A stretch of 6,056 nt of DNA from Alistipes sp. (GTDB lineage Bacteria > Bacteroidota > Bacteroidia > Bacteroidales > Rikenellaceae): NCBI GenBank assembly GCA_028691095.1, contig JAQUZZ010000095.1, forward strand, positions 1-6,056. Direction: 5' to 3'. Made by a program: the position numbers and the translations under genes. The first letter of the stretch is position 1, and the number at the start of each line of letters is the position of its first letter. Under the pieces are notes generated by a model. That model had not been told where the DNA came from, did no database searches, and saw only the letters and a program-made list of their open reading frames with translations. Shown here piece by piece: positions 1-6,056 of the stretch.

Positions 1-2394
1 CTGCTGCCCGGTGGCAAGACCGTCAACCCGAACCTCATGAAGGACAACCCCTTCTCGTTGCGTGACGGCGGCGTGTCGCAAGGCAACGCTTCGTTCGGTA
101 CTGCCGTAGAGGTGGACGGTGTGCGTCTCTCGACCAATGCCTCGTTCGGGGAGATGTCGGGCGCCAGCACCCGAAATATCGCATCGAGCAACGTGGAGTC
201 GATAGAGGTGATTACCGGCATTCCGTCGGTCGAGTACGGCGACCTGACCAGTGGTATCGTGAAGGTGAAGACCAGCCGCGGAAGAACCCCCTACACCGCA
301 ACCTTTAGCACCAATCCCAAGACCAAACAGTTTTCGCTAAGCAAAGGCTTTGACTTGGGGGAGAACCGAGGCTCGCTGAATATTGCACTGGAACACACCC
401 GCGCCATCGACAACCCGACCTCTCCGTACACCTCCTATCAACGGAACGGTTTGATGATGAACTATGCCAAAACCTTCAACAAGGAGCGGACGCCGTTGAA
501 TTTTGCGGTGGGATTCACCGGAAATCTGGGGGGCATGAACACCAAGAACGATCCGGATGCCCTGACGGGCGAATGGAGCAAGGCGCATGACAATGCCCTG
601 CGATTGAATACCTCCCTCGACTGGCTCTTCAATAAACCCTGGATTACCAATCTGGAACTCAGTGGAGCCATCAACTATGCAGACCAACTCTCGCGACACC
701 GGCTGCCGGTGCACACCGCTGCCGAACAACCCGCGGTTAACGGAACCGAGGAGGGCTACTTTCTGGCCACTTCGCTGCCAATGAATTATATAAACACCCA
801 ATATATCGACTCCAAAGAATTGGATTACAACCTCAGTGCCAAGGCCAACTGGGCTCGACGATTCGGGAAGCTGTTCAATCGCGTGAAACTGGGTTTGGTG
901 TGGAATGCCGATGGCAATGTAGGAAAAGGGGAGTATTACCAGAATGCCACGTTGCTGCCGAACGGTTACCGTCCGCGCCCCTACACCGATATTCCCTATA
1001 TGCACAATTTGGCCCTCTATCTGGAGGAGAATCTGACGATGCCTTTGGGTAGCACCTCGCTGGCTGTGATGGCCGGTGTGCGTGGGGAGAAGACAATCAT
1101 CAAAAATTCAAATTACAAAAACGCACAGAGTCTCTCACCGCGTTTCAACGTGAAATACACGCTGGTGGATCGTGCTGCAAAACACTTTCTCAGCCAACTG
1201 TCGATACGTGGAGGCTGGGGTATCACCGAGAAATTGCCGTCGTTCAACATTCTCTACCCCGATCCGCAATACCGCGACATTCAGGTCTTCGGAGCCTCCT
1301 TCGGAGAGCACAGTGCTTACGTCTACCACACCACCCCCTACTCGATCCTCTATAACGACCAACTGAAGTGGACGCGGAACCGCAATATCGAATTGGGATT
1401 GGATATGACCTTGGGGGGTACGCGCATCAGCCTGAGCGGTTACTTCAATCGCACCAAATACCCCTATCGTCTATCCAACAGCTACACCCCGTTCGACTAT
1501 CGGATCAGTCAGATGCCTTCGGACTTCACCATGCCGGCGAATCCGGAGATCGTGGTCGATTCGCAGACCGGCAACGTCTTCGTGGGCGACAAGGAGAATC
1601 CGGGTGCTGGCATCGTGATGATGGATACCAAGGTGATGGATCGCACCTTTGTGAAGAACACCTACCAGGACAACGGCTCCCCGATCGACCGTCGCGGATT
1701 GGAGTTGACGGTTGACTTTCCGCAGATCCGTGCCATCCGGACACAGTTCCGTTTCGATGCGGCCTACACCCATGTCAAATACGTGAATGAGGGGCTGAAC
1801 TATATGTACAAGGAGAATCAGTCGCACTCCTCCATTCCGGGTCGCTCGTTCGAGTATGTGGGAATCTATGTCGACAACGGCAACTCCCAAACCGCCACCT
1901 ACAATGGCAACAAAACCCAACGACTGGATGCCAACCTGACCGCTATTACCCACATTCCGTCGATTCGCTTGATCGTCTCGGTGCGGTTGGAGGCCTCATT
2001 GTACTCCCGCTCCCAGAACATCTCCTCCTATCACGGACAACAACTGGCCTACAATGTTACGGTGGAAGGAGAGAGTTACACGGAGTTACGCCCTCTCTAC
2101 TACATGGATTTGAAGGGCGACATTTATCCCTATGATGATGCAGCCGCCAATGATCCGGTGCTCAAAGGATTGATCATTCGCGGAAACGACTACCAACTCA
2201 AGGAGGATGGATATGACCCCTACTTTGCCGCCAATCTGAGCATCACCAAAGAGATCGGGCGCATCGCCTCCCTCTCGTTTTATGCCAACAACTTCACCAA
2301 TGCACGACGTTACTTGGCCTCCTATGCCAGCGGAGTGAAGGTGATTCTGACCCCTGATTTCTACTACGGACTGACCCTGCGGTTGAAGTTCTAA
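1..2394 (+). CDS. TonB-dependent outer-membrane receptor, 5'-truncated by the window edge
   Basis: This is the C-terminal 797 residues of a TonB-dependent receptor, which imports a ligand across the outer membrane using energy passed on by TonB-ExbB-ExbD. The frame is open from base 1: the 12 codons before the first ATG (base 37) encode LLPGGKTVNPNL, typical plug sequence, so that ATG is internal. The plug runs to about visible residue 92, with VDGV near 39 and its usual closing block IEVITGIPSVEYGDLTSG near 68-85. The remaining ~700 residues are rich in aromatic, alternating beta strands and end in GLTLRLKF, a C-terminal Phe signature of outer-membrane barrels. The signal peptide, any carboxypeptidase-regulatory-like domain and the TonB box must lie to the left. 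No SusD-like gene follows; the next gene is a DUF4876-type lipoprotein 218 bases downstream. The family is clear, the ligand unknown. Its long extracellular loops give no substrate clue by eye. Confidence 0.95.
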   Translation: MLPGGKTVNPNLMKDNPFSLRDGGVSQGNASFGTAVEVDGVRLSTNASFGEMSGASTRNIASSNVESIEVITGIPSVEYGDLTSGIVKVKTSRGRTPYTATFSTNPKTKQFSLSKGFDLGENRGSLNIALEHTRAIDNPTSPYTSYQRNGLMMNYAKTFNKERTPLNFAVGFTGNLGGMNTKNDPDALTGEWSKAHDNALRLNTSLDWLFNKPWITNLELSGAINYADQLSRHRLPVHTAAEQPAVNGTEEGYFLATSLPMNYINTQYIDSKELDYNLSAKANWARRFGKLFNRVKLGLVWNADGNVGKGEYYQNATLLPNGYRPRPYTDIPYMHNLALYLEENLTMPLGSTSLAVMAGVRGEKTIIKNSNYKNAQSLSPRFNVKYTLVDRAAKHFLSQLSIRGGWGITEKLPSFNILYPDPQYRDIQVFGASFGEHSAYVYHTTPYSILYNDQLKWTRNRNIELGLDMTLGGTRISLSGYFNRTKYPYRLSNSYTPFDYRISQMPSDFTMPANPEIVVDSQTGNVFVGDKENPGAGIVMMDTKVMDRTFVKNTYQDNGSPIDRRGLELTVDFPQIRAIRTQFRFDAAYTHVKYVNEGLNYMYKENQSHSSIPGRSFEYVGIYVDNGNSQTATYNGNKTQRLDANLTAITHIPSIRLIVSVRLEASLYSRSQNISSYHGQQLAYNVTVEGESYTELRPLYYMDLKGDIYPYDDAAANDPVLKGLIIRGNDYQLKEDGYDPYFAANLSITKEIGRIASLSFYANNFTNARRYLASYASGVKVILTPDFYYGLTLRLKF

Positions 2395-2459
2395 AGAGGA
2401 GTTTATGCGGAGGAGTTTGGTGTGTCGAGACGTCGTAGAGTGTGAGAAGAAGGAACCGG

Positions 2460-2533
2460 AAAGAATTACCGCTTTCTTTTCACGGTATATGCTGGATTAG
2501 GGTTGCTAATAAATAGCACTTTGTGCTTAGATC
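2460..2533 (+). repeat. Intergenic repeat, copy A
   Basis: This copy matches 5853-5930 in ordered blocks: AAAGAAT (2460-2466), TTTCACGGTATATGCT (2478-2493, one mismatch), GGGTTG (2500-2505), ATAAATAGCAC (2509-2519) and CTTA (2526-2529), with variable spacers between. Weaker similarity may continue to about 2553. It lies between the receptor stop and the lipoprotein start. Within it, AGCAC-TTT-GTGCT (2515-2527) can form a 5-bp hairpin that copy B does not keep. It may be a regulatory region for the lipoprotein gene or a genome-wide interspersed element; one window cannot tell these apart. Confidence 0.65.
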
Positions 2534-2555
2534 GTAATATAAATGGGAATTTCGA

Positions 2556-2597
2556 GGGTGTGAGTCGAGCAACGCGAGAGGCAATCACTCGACACCC
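2556..2597 (+). promoter_or_regulatory. Leader stem-loop upstream of the lipoprotein gene
   Basis: GGGTGT (2556-2561) pairs with ACACCC (2592-2597), and CGAG (2566-2569) pairs with CTCG (2588-2591). This gives a 10-bp GC-rich stem with a 4-base bulge (GAGT) and an 18-base loop. It ends 15 bases before the ATG at 2613, so in the transcript it would sit close to the ribosome entry site. There is no T-run after it, which argues against an intrinsic terminator. A role in translation or mRNA stability is inference. Confidence 0.35.
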
Positions 2598-2612
2598 ATC
2601 AACAAGAGCATT

Positions 2613-3971
2613 ATGAAAAACTGGATTCAAATCGGAGTACTGAGCATGATAACCCTTCTGTGGGGTGGCTGTAACGACCTCTATGAGGAGGCACAGCGTG
2701 AGGAGTCCTACGACGGTGCCACCTATATCGTGTCGGTGCAACTCAACTATCCTGCGGGATATGAAGCACAGATGAAAGCGGGCGTGAAGGTGAAGCTGGA
2801 GGACATCAATCGCGGAACCCTCTACACGGCGCGAACCGACGCACAAGGCGTTGCACGTTTTGAGACCGCTTACGGACTCTACCGCATCAGTGCGCGCGAT
2901 CAGTTGGCTCAGCAGGAGTCGATGATCTACTTCAACGGCTCGGCCGACCAGTTGCGATTCACGGCAACAACCCCTGAGGCACAGCGTCAGGTGAAACTCA
3001 ATCTGCTGGCCTCGAAGTCGAGTCAGTTGGTAATCAAAGAGATCTACTGCGGAGGATGCCTCAAGTATCCGCTGGAAGGACAATATCAATCCGACAAATA
3101 CCTGATTATCTACAACAACTCCTCATCGGTGGCCTACTTGGATCAGTTGTGTTTCGGAACCATTGATCCTTACAACTCTGCGGGCAGCAACCCGTGGCTC
3201 ATCTCCGATCCTCAGACCGGAGAGATGACCTTCCGCGACTATCTGCCCATCGTAGAGTGTGTCTGGGGATTTCCCGGTAAGGGAACCGACTACCCCTTGG
3301 AACCCGGTAAACAGGTGGTGCTCTGCATCTGTGGAGCGATTGACCATACGATCCAATACCCCCTGTCGGTCAACCTGAATCATGCCGACTATTTTGTCTG
3401 CTACGACAACAGCTACTACACCAACACCACCTATCACCCGACACCGGGCGATCAGATTCGCGCCGACCACTATCTTCAGGTGTTGCGCAAGATGGGAAGT
3501 GCCAGTGCCTATACCTTCTCGCTCTCTTCACCGGTAGCGGTGTTATTCCGCGTTCCGGCCGCATCGGGGAGTGCCAAGGAGTATGTGAATGATGCAGCAA
3601 ACGAGGTTCTCAAGCCGGGAGCGCTCAATACGCGATGCGTCAAGGTTCCCAACGACTGGGTTCAAGACGGGGTGGAGGTCTTCTCCGGAAGTTCGACGGG
3701 CAACAGCAAACGGGTGGCAGCCTCGATTGACGCGGGATATGTGATGTTGACCAGTAGCTATCTGGCTCGAACGCTTTACCGCAATGTAGACAAGGATGCC
3801 ACGGAGGAGATTGCAGGCAATCCGATTGTATACGGCGACAAGGAGGATCCCAGCGGCATTGATGCAGAGGCGACGTTGCGTGCCGGAGGTCGTGTGATCT
3901 ATCTGGATAGCAACAATTCGACCGAGGATTTCCATGAACGCGGAGTGCAGTCGCTGCACAGCGCACAGTAA
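2613..3971 (+). CDS. DUF4876-type envelope lipoprotein
   Basis: The product has 452 residues. A short signal peptide (MKNW, then a hydrophobic core) ends in a lipobox LLWGG-C with the lipidated Cys at residue 20. Trp at -3 is unusual, but Gly-Gly before the Cys is acceptable. The acidic stretch after it (NDLYEE) fits Bacteroidota lipoproteins destined for the outer membrane or cell surface. Residues ~36-95 look like a small beta-sandwich resembling carboxypeptidase-regulatory domains (TARTDAQGVARFETAYGLYRI). Residues ~138-260 (LVIKEIYCGGC, then DKYLIIYNNSS) resemble a lamin-tail-like fold. The end (DPSGIDAEA near 412-420, NNSTEDFHER near 434-443) matches the pattern I recall for DUF4876. Eight further cysteines include C146-x-x-C149 and C238-x-C240. 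The start is the ATG behind an A-rich stretch (AACAAGAGCATT) without a Shine-Dalgarno site, as is usual in this phylum. Function is unknown; ligand capture for the upstream receptor is the best guess from context. DUF4876 is assigned from memory of motifs and length. Confidence 0.85.
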   Translation: MKNWIQIGVLSMITLLWGGCNDLYEEAQREESYDGATYIVSVQLNYPAGYEAQMKAGVKVKLEDINRGTLYTARTDAQGVARFETAYGLYRISARDQLAQQESMIYFNGSADQLRFTATTPEAQRQVKLNLLASKSSQLVIKEIYCGGCLKYPLEGQYQSDKYLIIYNNSSSVAYLDQLCFGTIDPYNSAGSNPWLISDPQTGEMTFRDYLPIVECVWGFPGKGTDYPLEPGKQVVLCICGAIDHTIQYPLSVNLNHADYFVCYDNSYYTNTTYHPTPGDQIRADHYLQVLRKMGSASAYTFSLSSPVAVLFRVPAASGSAKEYVNDAANEVLKPGALNTRCVKVPNDWVQDGVEVFSGSSTGNSKRVAASIDAGYVMLTSSYLARTLYRNVDKDATEEIAGNPIVYGDKEDPSGIDAEATLRAGGRVIYLDSNNSTEDFHERGVQSLHSAQ

Positions 3972-3973
3972 CA

Positions 3974-4039
3974 CCGCACCCTACACCGGGGTCAAGCAAA
4001 GAGAGATACGAAAATGCCGCAACGCCATAAGGGTGCGGC
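3974..4039 (+). promoter_or_regulatory. Long-range inverted repeat with competing hairpins between lipoprotein and barrel genes
   Basis: CCGCACCCT (3974-3982) is perfectly complementary to AGGGTGCGG (4030-4038), a 9-bp GC-rich stem around a 47-base loop. Each arm also has a local alternative: ACCC (3978-3981) with GGGT (3989-3992), and GCCGC (4016-4020) with GCGGC (4035-4039). The long and local pairings exclude each other. This could be an attenuator or translation switch for the downstream gene, but no switch ligand or leader peptide is recognisable and the stem is not followed by a T-run. Confidence 0.35.
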
Positions 4040-4052
4040 CATAGAAAAATAA

Positions 4053-4065
4053 GAGCAAAGTGCTC
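4053..4065 (+). promoter_or_regulatory. Small hairpin just before the barrel gene start
   Basis: GAGCA (4053-4057) and TGCTC (4061-4065) form a perfect 5-bp stem with an AAG loop, ending 16 bases before the ATG at 4082. The bases between (ACGAAGAAGAGATGGT) are purine-rich and probably the single-stranded ribosome entry region. The hairpin is short enough to be chance. Confidence 0.25.
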
Positions 4066-4081
4066 ACGAAGAAGAGATGGT

Positions 4082-5824
4082 ATGATGAGAAAGTTCTATT
4101 GGACAATATTGTTTCTGGGAGTAACCGGTTTGTGGAGTGGCGGTGGTAGGTCGGCTGCGGCACAATCGGGCAACGGCGGGCAACATCGTGTGGCAACGAC
4201 GCAAGGCGAAGGGGATGCAACAACCGACTCGCTCTGTCGACGAGCCGGCAAACGATGCAACACCCCCCAAGCCGGCTGCGAGTCGCGTCAAGAGCGGTTG
4301 CCGATCTACGACTTCACCTATTTCCAGCGGAGCAACGGATGGTTGACCTCTTCCAATGCAGCCGGATTGCATGGTGCCGTTCCCATGCGAGGCATCTCCT
4401 ATGCCGAGGCCTTTTTTAATAAAGAGAATGGAGATTGGCGCAACTACTCCGAATCCAATGATAGCTATGACTTCGGGTTGCGTACCGAATCCTACCGGAG
4501 TTTCGAGAAGATCACCTTCTACGGTCGTATGGAGTATCGCTACTTTCGGGGCGAGAATATGTCCGGCTCGATTTTTGTGAATCCGGGAGAGCATCCGTTT
4601 GATTTGGTTGAGTTTACCCCGGGAGCCAAGACCATGGAGCGTTATCGTCTGGATGGAGGAGCTGGATTTGCAATCACCCAACATCTCAACGGAGGCATCC
4701 GCTTCGACTATGAGGCCGACAACTATGCCAAGCGTAAAGACTTGCGTCATAAGAATACACGCATGGACTTCAACCTGTCGGCCGGATTGATGGCACGCTG
4801 GGGTATTGCCGACCTCGGAGCCAACTACCTCTATCGCAAGAATACGGAAAAAATAGCCTGTGAGCAGATCGGCACGGCCGGAGAGAACTACTATATGTTC
4901 TTCAACAAGGGCGTATGGTTCGGGGAGTCGGGCTTGTGGGACGGCAACGGAATGCACCTGAGCGAACCGGGGATCAGCGGACTACCCCTGAAAAACACAG
5001 AACAGGGCGCCGCATTACAGGTGAATCTGGGGCGCAAAGCGGTGCGCTTCTTCAACGAGTTCACCTTCCGGTCGCAGTATGACGAGAGCGGAGAGAAGGG
5101 AACCATCTGGAACTTTGCACGCGCCAAACACTTCCAGTATCGAGGCATTCTGCAAATCGCTCAAGGCGAAAATGCCCATCGGATTCATGGGGGTGTGAGC
5201 TATGTCAATTTATGGAACTACGAAAACATCCTGCTCAAGGAGAATATCTCGGGCGTGATTCAGACGGTGATCTATGGTCATCGCTTGATCTATCGCCAAC
5301 GAACGGTGACGGCCAATGTCGAGTATGAATACGCATGGCAGGCGGCACAATACAATCCTTGGATGACCTTGCGCGTGGGTGCAGCCTATGCGGATCGCAG
5401 TGCGGTGGGCTCACTGGTCTTTCCCTACACACGATCACAGACGATCGAGAACGTCCGGATCTATGCGAACTGGGAGCGGAACTTGGCTCTGGGCGCGGAT
5501 CAATTGCAGGTGCGTGTCGGACTCGCGTGTGCCACCGGAGGAGGAAACCGTCTCAGCGAAGGGAAGGTCACGGTGGAGACCCCCGATATGGAACTTGGCG
5601 ATTATGCCACGGGCAATGACCTCTATCGCAATTACGAGTTCGAGTACCTGACCGCCACGCGGGAGGAGCTCTCCTTGGGTCTGCGCTATACCCATCCGGT
5701 GGGTCGAATCGGGCTGCCGGTCTACGTGGATGCCGGATGGCACTGGACTCACGCCCAAGCCGTGCGTTGGATTGAGGGACAGAATCGGCATGCGCTCTCG
5801 CTGGCGTTAGGATGTATGTTCTAA
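4082..5824 (+). CDS. DUF6850-type outer-membrane beta-barrel protein
   Basis: The product has 580 residues. The signal peptide begins MMRKFYWTILFLG and probably ends at RSAAA-Q (cleavage after Ala27, leaving an N-terminal Gln as is common in Bacteroidota). Residues 28-72 are a polar linker with Cys at 52, 59 and 66. The conserved body starts near 73 (LPIYDFTYFQRSNGWLTSSN), then ISYAEAFFNKENG (105-117), FYGRMEYRYFRGENMSGS (146-163) and KRKDLRHKN (217-225), patterns I associate with DUF6850. Alternating aromatic strands fill the rest, and the protein ends SLALGCMF with a terminal Phe as barrels do. There is no plug domain or TonB box, so it is not a TonB receptor; it could be a passive channel, a partner of the lipoprotein or a surface assembly factor. 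It starts 110 bases after the lipoprotein stop, likely co-transcribed. ATG at 4085 is an equally possible start and changes the product by one residue. Confidence 0.85.
   Translation: MMRKFYWTILFLGVTGLWSGGGRSAAAQSGNGGQHRVATTQGEGDATTDSLCRRAGKRCNTPQAGCESRQERLPIYDFTYFQRSNGWLTSSNAAGLHGAVPMRGISYAEAFFNKENGDWRNYSESNDSYDFGLRTESYRSFEKITFYGRMEYRYFRGENMSGSIFVNPGEHPFDLVEFTPGAKTMERYRLDGGAGFAITQHLNGGIRFDYEADNYAKRKDLRHKNTRMDFNLSAGLMARWGIADLGANYLYRKNTEKIACEQIGTAGENYYMFFNKGVWFGESGLWDGNGMHLSEPGISGLPLKNTEQGAALQVNLGRKAVRFFNEFTFRSQYDESGEKGTIWNFARAKHFQYRGILQIAQGENAHRIHGGVSYVNLWNYENILLKENISGVIQTVIYGHRLIYRQRTVTANVEYEYAWQAAQYNPWMTLRVGAAYADRSAVGSLVFPYTRSQTIENVRIYANWERNLALGADQLQVRVGLACATGGGNRLSEGKVTVETPDMELGDYATGNDLYRNYEFEYLTATREELSLGLRYTHPVGRIGLPVYVDAGWHWTHAQAVRWIEGQNRHALSLALGCMF
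4225..4285 (+). other. Nested inverted repeat inside the barrel gene linker
   Basis: CGACTCGC (4225-4232) pairs with GCGAGTCG (4278-4285), and AGCCGGC (4243-4249) pairs with GCCGGCT (4271-4277). Together they form a 15-bp, very GC-rich stem with a one-sided 10-base bulge and a 21-base loop. It lies in codons ~48-68, the variable linker after the signal peptide. The direct repeat GATGCAACA (4214-4222 and 4254-4262) overlaps it. The complementarity is read directly from the sequence; a role is unproven. Confidence 0.45.
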
Positions 5825-5829
5825 TTTTT
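5807..5829 (+). terminator. Weak terminator-like hairpin overlapping the barrel gene stop
   Basis: TTAGGA (5807-5812) can pair with TTCTAA (5819-5824) with one G-U pair around a 6-base loop, followed directly by TTTTT (5825-5829). The geometry is that of an intrinsic terminator, but the stem is short and AT-rich. It also includes the last codons and the stop. It is the only terminator candidate after the third gene. Confidence 0.25.
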
Positions 5830-5852
5830 CGCACAATATGCCCCACGAAGTA

Positions 5853-5930
5853 AAAGAATGATGGAACTCTTTCACGGGATATGCTTTATCGATGGGTTGA
5901 TGGCTCATAAATAGCACACTATACTTAATC
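5853..5930 (+). repeat. Intergenic repeat, copy B
   Basis: This copy carries the same ordered blocks as 2460-2533: AAAGAAT (5853-5859), TTTCACGGGATATGCT (5870-5885), GGGTTG (5894-5899), ATAAATAGCAC (5907-5917) and CTTA (5924-5927). It starts 29 bases after the barrel gene stop, against 66 bases after the receptor stop for copy A. Here TGCTTTAT (5882-5889) can pair with ATAAA and GCA in 5907-5916 if two bases bulge out, a fold copy A keeps only in part. Both copies point the same way and each follows an outer-membrane barrel gene. Confidence 0.65.
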
Positions 5931-6025
5931 ATGAAAATTCACAATTCACTAATCAACTTTATATCTAGTCGACCCTTAACAACCCAACAAATTACGGATT
6001 ATCAATAAAATAAGAGTTAAAATAC

Positions 6026-6056
6026 TTGTAAAAATCTGCAAGTTTCCGTATTTTTG
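6026..6056 (+). promoter_or_regulatory. Probable Bacteroidota housekeeping promoter reading off the right edge
   Basis: TATTTTTG at 6049-6056 is a perfect match to the -7 consensus TAnnTTTG of the Bacteroidota primary sigma factor. TTG at 6026-6028 sits 20 bases upstream, the usual position of the -33 element. The region is AT-rich. ACTTG (6024-6028) and CAAGT (6039-6043) form an inverted repeat overlapping the -33 element, a possible operator. The start site and gene would lie just beyond the window. The last base of the motif is the last base of the window. Confidence 0.55.

Noticed and set aside
37..39. ATG as the receptor start
   Set aside because: The 12 codons before it continue plug sequence (LLPGGKTVNPNL), and starting here would remove the signal peptide and half the plug.
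337..1005. 222-codon open frame on the - strand opposite the receptor
   Set aside because: It lies wholly inside the receptor barrel and has no recognisable family. GC-biased codons commonly leave such antisense frames open.
2459..2480. GAAAG/CTTTC hairpin followed by TTTT as the receptor terminator
   Set aside because: The stem is only 5 bp and mostly A-T, with an 8-base loop, and it lies inside the repeat. In copy B the CTTTC arm partner is not kept.
2520..2545. TTTG plus TATAAATG as a promoter for the lipoprotein gene
   Set aside because: The spacer is only 14 bases and the -7 element misses two of the six fixed positions of TAnnTTTG.
2466..3089. 207-codon open frame on the - strand across the gap and lipoprotein start
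   Set aside because: It overlaps the lipoprotein signal peptide and the intergenic repeat, and its product shows no domain.
2613..3971. Lipoprotein as a SusD-family protein
   Set aside because: Its fold pattern is beta-rich with no helical tetratricopeptide-like stretches, and its C-terminal motifs point to DUF4876.
4263..4268. Run of six C in the barrel linker as a frameshift site
   Set aside because: The neighbouring frame reads a more ordinary linker, but the signal peptide upstream and the barrel downstream are in the same frame. One indel cannot explain it; two compensating ones would be needed.
4064..4957. 297-codon open frame on the - strand opposite the barrel gene
   Set aside because: It mirrors a well-supported + strand gene whose product has a signal peptide and barrel features. 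The antisense product has neither a recognisable domain nor a sensible composition.

Overview
The window looks like chromosomal DNA from a Bacteroidales bacterium. All three genes belong to Bacteroidota-type envelope families, none has a strong Shine-Dalgarno site deciding its start, both barrel proteins end in phenylalanine, and the right edge carries a perfect match to the Bacteroidota -7 promoter element (TAnnTTTG). Coding DNA is moderately GC-rich and the last 130 bases are AT-rich. A gut Bacteroidales such as a Rikenellaceae member is possible, but the genus is a guess.

Layout, all on the + strand. (1) 1-2394: the plug end and complete barrel of a TonB-dependent outer-membrane receptor whose 5' end lies left of the window. 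(2) 2395-2612: a 218-base gap holding copy A of an intergenic repeat and a leader stem-loop. (3) 2613-3971: a secreted lipoprotein of the DUF4876 type. (4) 3972-4081: a 110-base gap with a long-range 9-bp inverted repeat that competes with local hairpins. (5) 4082-5824: an outer-membrane beta-barrel protein of the DUF6850 type. (6) 5825-6056: a non-coding tail with copy B of the repeat and, at the very edge, a probable promoter for a gene to the right.

The genes read as one envelope locus: a TonB-driven importer, a lipoprotein probably at the outer membrane, and a second barrel without a plug. There is no SusD-like gene and no carbohydrate-active enzyme in the window, so this is not a standard polysaccharide utilisation locus. 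The lipoprotein may take the place of SusD as the accessory of the receptor. The substrate is not visible. The most distinctive non-coding observation is the repeat shared by the gaps after the first and third genes. It is conserved in blocks, and its spacing changes add up to whole codons across a short shared reading frame.
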